DNA of 64,000 nucleotides from Phytopseudomonas punonensis (GTDB lineage: Bacteria; Pseudomonadota; Gammaproteobacteria; Pseudomonadales; Pseudomonadaceae), in assembly GCF_900142655.1 (NCBI RefSeq), contig NZ_FRBQ01000001.1, positions 312,115 through 376,114 on the forward strand, written 5' to 3'. Of the stretch, positions 32,076-44,370 are shown one piece after another. The notes beneath the pieces are model-generated. The model saw nothing but the letters and a program-made list of their open reading frames with translations. It had not been told where the DNA came from and ran no database searches. The translations under genes and the position numbers were made by a program. Position 1 is the stretch's first letter; the number at the start of each line of letters is the position of its first letter.

Positions 32076-33455
32076 TTAGTGACTCTCCCCACTGTCGCCA
32101 CACAGCGCCGCCACGACGTTTTCCATCGCGGCACTGCGTGAACCTTTAATTAGAATGGTGCTGTCGCCGGACTCACTGCGGACCTGTTCGATCAACGCAG
32201 CCTGGTCGGCGAAGTGCCGGCCTTCGGAACCGAAAGCCAGTACGGCATGTTTCATTTGCGGGCCGACGGCATACAGCACGTCGACCTTGCCGCGCGCATA
32301 TTCGCCGACTTCACGGTGACCCTGCTCTGACCAGGCGCCCAGTTCACCGATATCGCCCAGCACCAGCACCTTGCGGCCGGAGAAACCGGTGAGGATGTCG
32401 ATGGCCGCGCAGATCGAAGCGGGGTTGGCGTTGTAGGTATCGTCGATCACCCGGGCGCCGTTCTGAGCGAGCTGCGCAACCGCGCGGCCCTTGACCGGCA
32501 GCAGACTCTCCAGGCCGTTCTTGACCGCAACCAGCGGAACCGCCAGGGCATAGGCGGCGGCAGCGGCAGCCAGCGCGTTGGCGACATTGTGCTCGCCCAG
32601 CAAGTTAAGCTGCACGCGGGCCTGACCTTCGTGGCAGAACAGCGTGAAGGCCGGGCAACCACGTGGGTCACGGCTCAGCTCACGGGCGTGGAAATCGGCG
32701 CTGGCGTCGTTCAGGGCGAAGCTCAGCACCCGGCGACCGGCTGCACGCTTGACCCAGCGCTCGAACGCCACATCATCGCGGTTGAGCACGGCAACGCCGC
32801 TATCGCTCAGGCCTTCGATGATCTCGCCCTTGGCCAGCACGATGTTCTCCGGGCCGCCGAACTCGCCCACATGGGCGTTGCCGGCATTGGTGATGATCGC
32901 CACCTGCGGCTTGGTCAGGCCCACGGTGTAAGCAATTTCGCCGATGCCCGAAGCCCCAAGCTCGATGACCGCGCCGGTGTGTTCAGGCGCCAGCTCCAGC
33001 AGGGTCAGCGGGACACCCAGTTGATTGTTCAGGTTGCCACGGGTCGCCAATACAGCGCCGCCGTCCTGGGCGCACGAGGCGCGCAGGATCGCAGCGAGCA
33101 TTTCCTTGACGGTGGTCTTGCCGCTGGAGCCAGTCACCGCAGCCAGCAGGCCGCCATAGGCCTGACGGTTAAGTGCACCGAGCTGCCCCAGGGCCAGGGT
33201 GGTATCGGCAACCACCAGTTGCGGCAGATCGACATCGGCAACTTCGCGCTCGACCAACGCGGCAACCGCGCCTTTGGCGGCAACTTGCGCAAGGTAATCA
33301 TGGCCATCAAAGCGCGGGCCGGTGAGCGCAATGAACAGCTGGCCCGGCGCAATGCTACGGCTGTCGGTGCTGACGGCAGTGAATGCACAGTCGCCACCAA
33401 CCAGACGGCCATTCAGCGCACCAGCCACTTCGCTCAAACGCAGTGATTTAAGCAT
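32076..33455 (-). CDS. murF: MurF, UDP-MurNAc-tripeptide--D-Ala-D-Ala ligase
   Basis: MurF attaches D-Ala-D-Ala, completing the UDP-MurNAc-pentapeptide. The 459-residue protein has the MurF N-terminal domain (VGGDCAFTAVSTDSRSIAPGQLFIAL), P-loop AVTGSSGKTTVKEM at about 105-118, ATRGNLNNQLGVPLTLLEL and IDDTYNANPASICAAIDIL in the C-terminal half. The ATG at 33455 lies 8 nt inside the end of murE; the longer frame is murE antiframe. Confidence 0.98.
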   Translation of the reverse strand: MLKSLRLSEVAGALNGRLVGGDCAFTAVSTDSRSIAPGQLFIALTGPRFDGHDYLAQVAAKGAVAALVEREVADVDLPQLVVADTTLALGQLGALNRQAYGGLLAAVTGSSGKTTVKEMLAAILRASCAQDGGAVLATRGNLNNQLGVPLTLLELAPEHTGAVIELGASGIGEIAYTVGLTKPQVAIITNAGNAHVGEFGGPENIVLAKGEIIEGLSDSGVAVLNRDDVAFERWVKRAAGRRVLSFALNDASADFHARELSRDPRGCPAFTLFCHEGQARVQLNLLGEHNVANALAAAAAAYALAVPLVAVKNGLESLLPVKGRAVAQLAQNGARVIDDTYNANPASICAAIDILTGFSGRKVLVLGDIGELGAWSEQGHREVGEYARGKVDVLYAVGPQMKHAVLAFGSEGRHFADQAALIEQVRSESGDSTILIKGSRSAAMENVVAALCGDSGESH

Positions 33456-34910
33456 GTGCCGCCTCCCATGCTGCCAGTGCACGACCGGCTTCCTGCAGAT
33501 CGGAGAACGGCTGACGCACGCCGTCGATTTCCTGGTAGTCCTCATGGCCCTTGCCAGCCAGCACGACCACGTCGCCAACCTGTGCTTCGCCAATCAGCTG
33601 GGCAATGGCAAGGCCGCGACCATGTACGAAGCGCACCTGATCAGCGTTACGGAAGCCTTCGCGAATATCGTCGAAAATCTGCTGTGGCGCTTCGCTACGC
33701 GGGTTGTCGTCAGTGACCAACGCGGCATCGGCCAGGCGCTCGACCACTTCGGCCATCAGCGGGCGCTTGCCGCGATCGCGGTCGCCACCGCAGCCGAACA
33801 GACAGAGCAAGCGGCCAGTCACGTGCGGGCGCAATGCGCCGAGCACCTGCTCCAGCGCGTCCGGGGTGTGGGCGTAATCGACTACGACCAACGGTGCCTG
33901 TTGGCCACCCAGGCGCTGCATGCGGCCAATCGGCCCTTGCAGACGCGGTAGCGCTTTTAGAATTTCGTCGAGCGGGTAATCCATCGCCACAAGCGCACCG
34001 ACCACAGCCAGCAGGTTGCTCAGGTTGAAGCGGCCCAACAGCGAGCTGCGCAGGCTGCCTTCGCCACGCGGGGTAACCAGTGTGGCGCGCACGCCTTGGT
34101 CATCGAAATGAATGTCGCGGCAGAACAGATAAGCGCTCTGGTCTTGCAGGCTGTAACCGATCAGACGCGAGTCACGCTCCTGCACAGCCAGTTGGCGGCC
34201 AGTCGCATCGTCCAGGTTGATGACACGAGCGCGCAGGCTCGGCCAGGCGAACAGCGCAGCCTTGGCTGCCTGATAGGCCTCCATCGAACCGTGATAATCG
34301 AGGTGATCGCGCGACAGGTTGGTGAACACCGCCACGTCGAAATCCAGGGCAGCCACGCGGCCCTGATGCAGGCCATGGGACGAAACCTCCATGGCGATGG
34401 CGCGGGCGCCCTCTTTTTTCAGGCCAGCCAGGGTCGCCTGTACACCAATAGGGTCGGGCGTCGTGTGCAGTCCTTGCGCCAGCGAGCCATAAAAGCCGTT
34501 GCCGAGGGTGCCGACGATGCCGCAACGCTCACCCAGCAGATCCAACGCCTGCGCCAATAACTGGCTGACGCTGGTTTTGCCGTTGGTGCCGGTGATGCCG
34601 ACCATGTGCAGACCGCGGCTAGGCTCGCCATAGAAGCGACCAGCGATGGCCGACAGTTGGCCGGCCAGGCCTTTGATGGCGACCAGCTCGGCGCTTTCGG
34701 CAGTCATCGGCAGCGAGCCGTCGACTTCATAAGCAACCGCAGCAGCGCCACGGGAAATTGCATCTGCGATGTGAACGCGCCCGTCCTGGCGAGTACCAGG
34801 CACGGCGAGAAACAGGTCGCCCGGGCGCACCTGGCGGCTGTCGAGGGTCAATTCGCGAATCAGCACACCGCTGCTTGCCTGAGGCAGAAGCTGGTTCAAT
34901 GGCATGGGCA

Positions 34911-34911
<1 letters not shown>
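33448..34911 (-). CDS. murE: MurE, meso-diaminopimelate-adding ligase
   Basis: MurE adds the third stem-peptide residue. The 487-residue enzyme has P-loop GITGTNGKTSVSQLL at about 105-119, EVSSHGLHQGRV and VDYAHTPDALEQVL. The DDNPRSE motif at about 405 defines meso-diaminopimelate (rather than lysine) specificity, as expected for a Gram-negative cell wall. Its first ATG overlaps the ftsI stop by one base; a second ATG two codons later is possible. Confidence 0.98.
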
Positions 34912-36936
<2,025 letters not shown>

Positions 36937-36940
<4 letters not shown>

Positions 36941-37878
36941 CGCAACTTCTCCGCGACGCGCATGACGGCGCTACGCGAACGCGGATTGGCTTTCAATTCA
37001 GCATCAGAGGCGAACTGCGGCTTGCCGATCAGCTTGAGACGCGGCTCGAAAGCCTTAGGAATGATCGGCAGGTCACGCGGCAACTTGTCCATCTCGCCCT
37101 TGGCGTGCTTGCGCATGAACAGTTTGACGATGCGGTCTTCCAGGGAATGGAAGCTGATCACCACCAGGCGACCGCCGACTTCGAGATTCTCCAGCGCGGC
37201 ATCCAGACCACGCTCCAGATCACCCAATTCGTTATTGACGTGAATGCGCAGCCCCTGGAACGCTCGAGTCGCTGGATTCTTGCCTTTCTCCCACGCGGGG
37301 TTGGCGACGGTCAGCACCTGCGCCAGATCGGCAGTACGCTCGAACGGCTGCTCGGCACGGCGCATTACAACGGCACGGGCCATACGTTTGGCGAAACGCT
37401 CTTCGCCGTATTCCTTGAAAACCCGGGCGATTTCTTCTTCCGCGGCAGTGGCGATGAACTGCGCAGCACTGACGCCGCGAGTCGGGTCCATGCGCATATC
37501 CAGCGGGCCGTCATTGAGAAAGCTGAAGCCGCGCTCGGCGTCGTCGAGCTGCGGCGATGAGACGCCCAGATCGAGCAGAACGCCGCTGACCTTGCCAGCG
37601 AGATGACGGACAGCAAGCTCATCGCCGAGTTCCGCAAAGCTTCTCTGCACAACGACAAAGCGGCCGTCTTCGGCCGCTAGCGTATTTCCAGTCGCGATTG
37701 CGAGTGGGTCCTTATCGAACCCCAGCAAGCGACCACCTGGCCCAAGCCGCTCGAGGATCAACCTGCTGTGACCACCACGCCCGAACGTACCGTCCACGTA
37801 GCAACCATCGGCCTGCAGCGACAGGCCGTCGACGGCCTCTTCGAGCAGTACGGTGATATGGCGGAAGGTAGGGGTCAT
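36937..37878 (-). CDS. rsmH: 16S rRNA m4C1402 methyltransferase RsmH (MraW)
   Basis: RsmH methylates N4 of C1402 in the decoding centre of 16S rRNA using SAM. The ATG start gives 313 residues, the size I recall for P. aeruginosa. Motifs are [13 protein letters not shown], the SAM motif [14 protein letters not shown] (about 30-43), [29 protein letters not shown] and [17 protein letters not shown] two codons upstream (37884) overlaps the mraZ stop as GTGA and could also be used. It is the second gene of the dcw operon. Confidence 0.97.
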
Positions 37879-37880
37879 GT

Positions 37881-38336
37881 TCACAGAATCAGATCACGCA
37901 AGTCATCGGAAAGAGCACCCGGTTGCTTGATGGCGGCCAGATCGGCATCAGCCACTGCATTCCAGGAATCCTCGTCCCACAGTTGAAATTTATTGAGCTG
38001 CCCCACCAACATTGCGCGCTTATCCAGCTTGGCGTACTCACGCAGACGCGGCGGAACCAGGAAACGACCACTACCGTCCAGCTCAAGATCGACGGCATTA
38101 CCAATCAGCAAACGCTGCAGGCGACGGTTTTCTTCACGAAAGGACGCCAGCTCACGCAGCTTGTTTTCGATGATTTCCCATTCAGGCAGCGGGTAGACAC
38201 AAAGGCATGGATCGATGGCATCAATGGTAACGATGAGCTGGCCAGCCGAACGCGAAACGAGCTCGTCCCGATACCGACTTGGCATCGCGAGCCGCCCCTT
38301 GGCGTCAAGACTTATGGCATTAGCTCCGCGAAACAC
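37881..38336 (-). CDS. mraZ: Transcriptional regulator MraZ
   Basis: MraZ is a dodecameric AbrB-like repressor that binds repeats upstream of its own gene and controls the dcw operon. The 151-residue protein has two SpoVT/AbrB domains: [25 protein letters not shown] (about 2-26) and [29 protein letters not shown] (about 75-105). The start is a GTG with AAGGGG 10 nt upstream. Five decamer repeats and a strong promoter lie just upstream, consistent with autoregulation. Confidence 0.97.
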   Translation of the reverse strand: MFRGANAISLDAKGRLAMPSRYRDELVSRSAGQLIVTIDAIDPCLCVYPLPEWEIIENKLRELASFREENRRLQRLLIGNAVDLELDGSGRFLVPPRLREYAKLDKRAMLVGQLNKFQLWDEDSWNAVADADLAAIKQPGALSDDLRDLIL

Positions 38337-38352
38337 TGTTGCGTTTCCCCTT

Positions 38353-38402
38353 AATTAGCCATCTGCATCCAAAAAAACCCACTTCATGCCACTTTTCACC
38401 AC
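38353..38402 (-). promoter_or_regulatory. MraZ operator: five tandem decamers
   Basis: Reading the minus strand, five 10-bp units follow each other without a break: GTGGTGAAAA, GTGGCATGAA, GTGGGTTTTT, TTGGATGCAG and ATGGCTAATT. All share TGG at positions 2-4. This is the spacing of known MraZ boxes (TGGGN separated by 5 nt). The last two units are weaker. The array starts just after the predicted -10 element and covers the start site and early leader, so binding would block transcription. Confidence 0.75.
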
Positions 38403-38410
38403 CGGAGCAC

Positions 38411-38440
38411 ACTATAGGAACGCGCATGCCCCACCGTCAA
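38411..38440 (-). promoter_or_regulatory. Predicted sigma-70 promoter of the dcw operon
   Basis: On the minus strand TTGACG (38435-38440) and TATAGT (38411-38416) are separated by 18 nt; each matches the consensus at 5 of 6 positions. Transcription would begin near 38404, inside the MraZ decamer array and about 68 nt before the mraZ GTG. Confidence 0.75.
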
Positions 38441-38629
38441 GGCGCGCCAGAACGGAAAATTCCTTATAGAACGGAGATTTAGCGAATAAATGAGAAGTGG
38501 AACGAGTGCCCAGAACGGGAAAGATGGCTAAAAAACAAACACCTACTGCAACCTACCCTCCAAACTTAAAGTAGTTTGTTAAGAGTAAGATTTTTTCGGT
38601 ATTAGAAATCGAGGGATGAAGCAGAAAGG
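38441..38629. other. AT-rich spacer between rnpB and the dcw promoter
   Basis: This stretch lies downstream of RNase P RNA and upstream of the mraZ promoter. It is clearly AT-richer than its surroundings (for example around 38520-38610). No gene, clear terminator or repeat was recognised; the 3' precursor end of rnpB must lie here. Confidence 0.4.
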
Positions 38630-38989
38630 AGGTGGAGAGTCGATCTGTAAGCCGGGTTCTGTCGAGGACAGCCATTCCTCTACGACGTACATCACTGCAC
38701 GCCTTTAGCAACCTACCCGGTTCCAGCGCGGGCCACGCCAATGGAACCCTATTTGGTCTTGCTCCGAGTGGGGTTTGCCTAGCCACGGACTGTTACCAGC
38801 CGCGCGGTGCGCTCTTACCGCACCTTTTCACCCTTACCGGCGCCGAAGCGCTTAGGCGGTTATTTTCTGTGGCACTTTCCGTAGGCTCGCGCCTCCCAGG
38901 CGTTACCTGGCACTCTGCCCTATGGAGCCCGGACTTTCCTCCCCCATACTTCGCGAACGAAGCACGGCAGCGACTGTCCGATCGACTCT
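38630..38989 (-). ncRNA. rnpB: RNase P RNA (type A)
   Basis: The catalytic RNA of RNase P removes 5' leaders from tRNA precursors. The minus strand begins AGAGTCGATCGGACAGTCG and contains the conserved GGAGGAAAGTCCGGGCTCC (CR-I), ATAGGGCAGAGTGCCAGGTAA, GCGGTAAGAGCGCACC, CAAATAGGGTTCC and the CR-V block GACAGAACCCGGCTTAC. The 3' GATCGACTCTCC pairs with the 5' end. It lies between mraZ and rsmI, as in P. aeruginosa. The exact 3' end is estimated to a few nucleotides. Confidence 0.97.
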
Positions 38990-39030
38990 CCGCCGACAAG
39001 GGTAACCGCTGCACCCCGCCGAGAACAAGG

Positions 39031-39903
39031 TCAACCGTCGTGCTGACGCTCTAACGCGGCCTGATAAAGCAGATTCTTGCGCACACCGGTGATCTGCGCC
39101 GCCAGCGCCGCCGCACGCTTGAGCGGCATTTCGGCGAGCAGCAGATCGAGCACACGCAGCGCCTCGACACTTACCGCCGCCTCGTCTTCAGGCGCCTGCC
39201 AGCCCGCCACCAACACCACGCACTCACCACGCTGCTGGTTGGCATCGGCCGCCACCCACTCGCACAACTGATCGAGCGGCAGCCCTTGTAGCGTCTCGAA
39301 GGTTTTGGTCAGCTCGCGCGCCAGCAGCGCCTGGCGATCACCACCAAAGACCTCGCGCATATCCTGCAAGCATTCGAGAATTCGATGCGGCGCCTCGTAA
39401 AAGATCAAGGTACGCGGCTCTTCGCGAACCAGTTCGAGACGCGCACGCCGACCGACCGTCTTGGTGGGCAGAAACCCTTCGAAGACGAAGCGATCGGACG
39501 GCAGCCCCGCCGCCGACAAGGCCGCGATCAGCGCGCAGGCGCCTGGCACCGGTACCACCCGCACACCCGCAGCACGCGCCTGGCGCACCAGGTGATAGCC
39601 AGGGTCGGAAATCAATGGTGTGCCTGCATCGGAAATCAGCGCCACATCATCACCAGCCAGCAGGCGCTCGATGAAGCGATTGCCCTCGTCACGCTCGTTA
39701 TGCTCGTGGCAGGCCGCCAACGGGGTACCGATGCCGAAATGCTGCATCAGCCGCGCCGAATGCCGGGTGTCCTCGGCAGCGATCAGCGTGACGGCGCTCA
39801 GCACTCTCAATGCGCGAGCACTGAGGTCATCGAGATTGCCGATGGGCGTCGCCACCACGAACAGAGTGCCCGTGGTGGAACGGGGGGCTTCACTAGCAGT
39901 CAC
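39031..39903 (-). CDS. rsmI: 16S rRNA 2'-O-methyltransferase RsmI
   Basis: RsmI methylates the ribose of C1402 in 16S rRNA, complementing RsmH nearby. The 290-residue tetrapyrrole-methylase-fold protein has TLFVVATPIGNLDDLSARAL, AEDTRHSARLMQHFGI, SDAGTPLISDPGYHLV and FYEAPHRILECLQDM. The GTG at 39903 follows AGAGG by 7 nt and starts VTASEAPRSTTGTL; an ATG 23 codons upstream lacks a good ribosome site. It is divergent from lpoA, and rnpB follows on the same strand 41 nt after the stop. Confidence 0.96.
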   Translation of the reverse strand: MTASEAPRSTTGTLFVVATPIGNLDDLSARALRVLSAVTLIAAEDTRHSARLMQHFGIGTPLAACHEHNERDEGNRFIERLLAGDDVALISDAGTPLISDPGYHLVRQARAAGVRVVPVPGACALIAALSAAGLPSDRFVFEGFLPTKTVGRRARLELVREEPRTLIFYEAPHRILECLQDMREVFGGDRQALLARELTKTFETLQGLPLDQLCEWVAADANQQRGECVVLVAGWQAPEDEAAVSVEALRVLDLLLAEMPLKRAAALAAQITGVRKNLLYQAALERQHDG

Positions 39904-40085
39904 GGCAACGCCTCTTCTATGTAGAAAGCCGCCATTGTAACGCGAGCGACAGGCGAGGGAGGCATCGCCCATGCAAAGCGCACGGCTGCGCTGTCTGCGT
40001 ACCGGTTAACACCTTCGAGATCGCGCCGGCGGCGTGCCTTGGGTACACTTGCGCGTTCATTTGCTCAAGAACCGGAATCGCTTAC

Positions 40086-41843
40086 ATGATTGCCTGCCTG
40101 CGTCCGCTCTCTGCACTCTGCCTAGCCGGCCTGCTCGTTGCCTGCAGCAGCTCGCCTTCCTCCAACCTTGGCGAACTGCCACGCACGCCCCAGGCCAGCG
40201 TGGAGCAGATGCTCCAGAAAGCCGGCACCAGCCAGAGTGAAGATGCCCAGCTTCTGCGCCTGTCAGCTGCCGACCTGGCCGCCAAGCAAGGCAACACCGA
40301 GCGTGCCGAAAGCATCCTCAAGCAGGTCGACCTGCAACTGCTCAAGCCGGCGCAGCAGATCTACGCCAGCACGCTCAAGGCAGAACTGGCCTTGGCGCGC
40401 AATGATGCCAAGGCGGCACTCCAAGCACTCGCTCATCCCAGCCTCGATCGCCTCGGCGAACTGCCGGTCGAGCAGCAAATCCGCACCCAACTGGCCCGCG
40501 CCAATGCTCTTGAGAAGGACGGCCAGCTACTTGCCGCTGCCCGCGAGCGCGTATTCATTGCCCCGCTACTGAGCGGCGACGAAGCGCAGCGTAACCAGGA
40601 ACACATCTGGAGCCTGGTCTCCAACCTGCCCGCTGAACCCGCCCCGGTGGCCGACGATGCCGATCTTGCCGGCTGGCTGTCACTGGCTCAGGTCGCCAAG
40701 ACCGTTGGCACCCTCAAGCAACAGCAGGACGCCATCGACAACTGGCTGGCCCAGCACCCTAATCACCCTGCTGCCCAACAGCTGCCCAAGGCGCTCGCCG
40801 ACCTGCGCGCCCTGTCGAGCAAACCGCTGGAAAAGATCGCCCTGCTGCTACCTCAGGAAGGCCAGCTGGCTTCGGTATCGCGCGCGCTGCGCGATGGTTT
40901 CCTGGCGGCCCACTACCAGGCGCAGCAGGCTGGCGAGCAGCCGCCGCAGATCCAGCTCTACGACAGTGCTCGCCTTACCTCGCTGGATGACTTCTACCGC
41001 CAGGCAAAGGCCGACGGCGTCCAACTGGTAATTGGCCCGTTGGAAAAGAATCTGGTCACCCAACTGGGTAGCCGCGCGGAGCTGCCGATCACCACGCTGG
41101 CACTGAACTACGCCGACCCGAGCGCCAAAAGCCCGGCCCAACTGTTCCAGTTCGGCCTGGCAGCTGAAGACGAAGCCCGCGAAGTCGCACGTCGCGCCTG
41201 GGCCGATGGCAAGCGCAGCGCCGTGGCACTGGTGCCAAAAGGTGACTGGGGCGACCGCGTGCTCGACGCGTTCCGCCAGAGCTGGCAAGCCGCCGGCGGT
41301 AACTTCCTCGGCGCCGAACACATTGACCAGCCGGTGGACATGGCCGGCCAGGTCGCCCTACTGCTGCAGGTCAACGGCACCTCTCGCCGTCAGGACGTCG
41401 ACTTCATCTTTCTTGCCGCCACACCGCAGCAGGCCCAGCAAATCAAACCGACCCTGGCCTACCAGTACGCTGGTGATGTGCCGGTGTACGCCACTTCGCA
41501 CCTGTTCAGCGGCAGCATGAGTGCTGCCCAGTATCGCGATCTGGACGGCATCCGCTTCTGTGAAACGCCGTGGCTGCTGAACGCCGACGATCCACTGCGC
41601 CAGCAGGTCGACAGCCAGTGGCCGCAGGCTGGTGGCAGCATGGGTCGCCTGTACGCCATGGGCGTCGATGCGTTCCGCCTGGCACCACGCCTCGATCAAC
41701 TCAAGACCCTGCCGGACAGCCGCGTTGAAGGTCTTTCCGGCAACCTGAGTCTGAATTCCGCGCAGCGCGTCGAGCGCCAACTGCCATGGGCGCAATTCAG
41801 CAACGGTCAGGTTCAGCGCCTGCCCGAGACCAACATTGAGTGA
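40086..41843 (+). CDS. lpoA: Penicillin-binding protein activator LpoA
   Basis: LpoA is an outer-membrane lipoprotein that activates PBP1A in E. coli; in pseudomonads its exact partner is less certain. The 585-residue precursor has a lipoprotein signal with lipobox LLVAC (Cys19). The N-terminal half (about 30-245) is TPR-like helical repeats. The C-terminal half (about 255-575) is a periplasmic-binding-protein-like fold (KIALLLPQEGQLASVSRALRDGFLAAHY). Its stop overlaps the yraN start by 8 nt. Confidence 0.93.
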   Translation: MIACLRPLSALCLAGLLVACSSSPSSNLGELPRTPQASVEQMLQKAGTSQSEDAQLLRLSAADLAAKQGNTERAESILKQVDLQLLKPAQQIYASTLKAELALARNDAKAALQALAHPSLDRLGELPVEQQIRTQLARANALEKDGQLLAAARERVFIAPLLSGDEAQRNQEHIWSLVSNLPAEPAPVADDADLAGWLSLAQVAKTVGTLKQQQDAIDNWLAQHPNHPAAQQLPKALADLRALSSKPLEKIALLLPQEGQLASVSRALRDGFLAAHYQAQQAGEQPPQIQLYDSARLTSLDDFYRQAKADGVQLVIGPLEKNLVTQLGSRAELPITTLALNYADPSAKSPAQLFQFGLAAEDEAREVARRAWADGKRSAVALVPKGDWGDRVLDAFRQSWQAAGGNFLGAEHIDQPVDMAGQVALLLQVNGTSRRQDVDFIFLAATPQQAQQIKPTLAYQYAGDVPVYATSHLFSGSMSAAQYRDLDGIRFCETPWLLNADDPLRQQVDSQWPQAGGSMGRLYAMGVDAFRLAPRLDQLKTLPDSRVEGLSGNLSLNSAQRVERQLPWAQFSNGQVQRLPETNIE

Positions 41844-42201
41844 CGATCCGCGGCACGTAAGTGGGCGAGAGGCCGAGGCCCTCGCCTGTGAACACCTGCA
41901 GAGCCACGGCTTGCGGCTTATCTGCCAGAACTGGCGCGGCCAGCGCGGCGAACTCGATCTGGTCATGCTAGATGGCGATACAGTAGTATTCGCCGAGGTG
42001 CGCTACCGCAAGCACAGCGCTTGGGGCGGCGCCATCGAAAGTGTCGACCGCCGCAAGCGCGACAAGCTGATAGCCACCGCTACGCAATTTCTGCAACAGG
42101 AGAAGCGCTGGGCCAAACATCCCTGCCGTTTCGATGTCATAGCCCTAGGCCATGGCAAACCCGCATCACTGGAATGGATCAGAAACGCCTTCGACAGTTG
42201 A
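41836..42201 (+). CDS. YraN family (UPF0102) nuclease-like protein
   Basis: This 121-residue protein has a restriction-endonuclease-like core: GREAEALACEHLQSHGLRLICQNWRGQRGELDLV followed by FAEVRYRKHSAWG, giving the E..D..ExK-like acidic set (GELD and EVR). KHPCRFDVIALG completes the domain. A role in DNA processing is inferred only from the fold. The start appears to be TTG at 41836, inside the 3' end of lpoA; no ATG or GTG is available without losing the conserved GRxAE segment. Confidence 0.88.
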   Translation: MSDDPRHVSGREAEALACEHLQSHGLRLICQNWRGQRGELDLVMLDGDTVVFAEVRYRKHSAWGGAIESVDRRKRDKLIATATQFLQQEKRWAKHPCRFDVIALGHGKPASLEWIRNAFDS

Positions 42202-42222
42202 AGCCAAGGCTCGCTGCCATAA

Positions 42223-43427
<1,205 letters not shown>

Positions 43428-43445
43428 TCAGTAAATGCCGCAATG

Positions 43446-43481
43446 AAAAACGCCAGCAGGCCTACCCTGACTGGCGTTTTT
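43446..43481. terminator. Bidirectional terminator after dolP
   Basis: AAAAACGCCAG (43446-43456) and CTGGCGTTTTT (43471-43481) form a perfect 11-bp stem, with a further CAGG/CCTG inside the loop. The T run serves dolP, and the A run serves the convergent carbon-nitrogen hydrolase gene that ends at 43494. Confidence 0.9.
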
Positions 43482-43493
43482 TGTGCGTACAGC

Positions 43494-44249
43494 TTAAGCC
43501 GATAGGGCAATGTCGCTTCCCTGCCAGCCATCCGGCTGCCTGGAAACCACCAGCAGACGATTGCCCAGTCCTGCCGTCGAGGCGATGCAACGGCCCTGCT
43601 CATCCCACAACGCACTACGCCCTGCTGCAGCCCAGCCGCCCGTAGGGCCACCGTGATTAGCCATCAACACCGCCATGCCATGACGCTGTGCATGGCCCTG
43701 CAACAGCGAGCTGTCGTGGGGATAACCGCCCTCGCCGATCAGCACGCCCGACGCATACACTTCAGCACCACGCTCGGCAGCCTGGGCGGGATGCTCGGCA
43801 TGAGCGAAATCAGCACACACCGACAAGGCCACTGACGTGCCAGCAATCAGCAGCAGCTCGCCACCTTGGCCAGGGCTGAAAAACTGCTCTTCGCCTGCGT
43901 GTAGATACTGCTTGGTGTAGATGGCGCGCGAGCCATCAGGATGCAGGATGAAGACGGCGATTTGCGGCTTGTCGTGCCCCGAGACACGTAACGGCAAGCC
44001 GACTACCGCCGTCACCCCTGACGCCATGCTCAGGCTGCACAACGGCTCGAGGATCGGACTGTCGGCAGGCTGTGCCAGTGCATCGGCCAGCGCCGGTTCA
44101 TACCCAGTGAGCGACAGCTCGGGAAAGATGATCAGATCCGCGCCGAGCTCACCGGCACGGCGCATGAAATCCAGATGCAGAGACTGGTTGGCGGCGAGAT
44201 CGCCAGCCTGCACCGCGCATTGAGCCGCTACCAGAATAGGTGATGCCAT
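43494..44249 (-). CDS. Carbon-nitrogen hydrolase (nitrilase superfamily)
   Basis: The 251-residue cytoplasmic hydrolase has the Glu-Lys-Cys triad of the superfamily: Glu in IIFPELSLTGYEP (about residue 44), Lys in IYTKQYLH (about 112) and Cys in ALSVCADFAHAEHP (about 144). It likely hydrolyses an amide; the substrate is unknown. ATG at 44249 follows GGAG by 6 nt; a start eight codons upstream has less support. It stands between a terminator after pnp and a convergent terminator, so it is a single-gene unit at the joint between two conserved gene blocks. Confidence 0.9.
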   Translation of the reverse strand: MASPILVAAQCAVQAGDLAANQSLHLDFMRRAGELGADLIIFPELSLTGYEPALADALAQPADSPILEPLCSLSMASGVTAVVGLPLRVSGHDKPQIAVFILHPDGSRAIYTKQYLHAGEEQFFSPGQGGELLLIAGTSVALSVCADFAHAEHPAQAAERGAEVYASGVLIGEGGYPHDSSLLQGHAQRHGMAVLMANHGGPTGGWAAAGRSALWDEQGRCIASTAGLGNRLLVVSRQPDGWQGSDIALSA

Positions 44250-44312
44250 TAGCTTCTCCGCGAAAAGCTCCACGTTAACGCAGCGCCTGCAAATGCAAAA
44301 ACGAGCAGCAAT

Positions 44313-44345
44313 AAAAAAGCCAGTCAGGTCACCCTGACTGGCTTT
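44313..44345 (-). terminator. Terminator of pnp
   Basis: AAAGCCAGTCAGG (44316-44328) and CCTGACTGGCTTT (44333-44345) form a perfect 13-bp stem with a 4-nt loop; the minus-strand transcript continues TTTAT, giving a six-U run with the stem base. It lies 26 nt beyond the pnp stop. Confidence 0.93.
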
Positions 44346-44370
44346 CGTGTAGCAGCGGCGTTAGCCCGGA

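Noticed and set aside
38632..39054. A 140-codon open frame on the plus strand
   Set aside because: The region is RNase P RNA on the minus strand, with all conserved blocks present.
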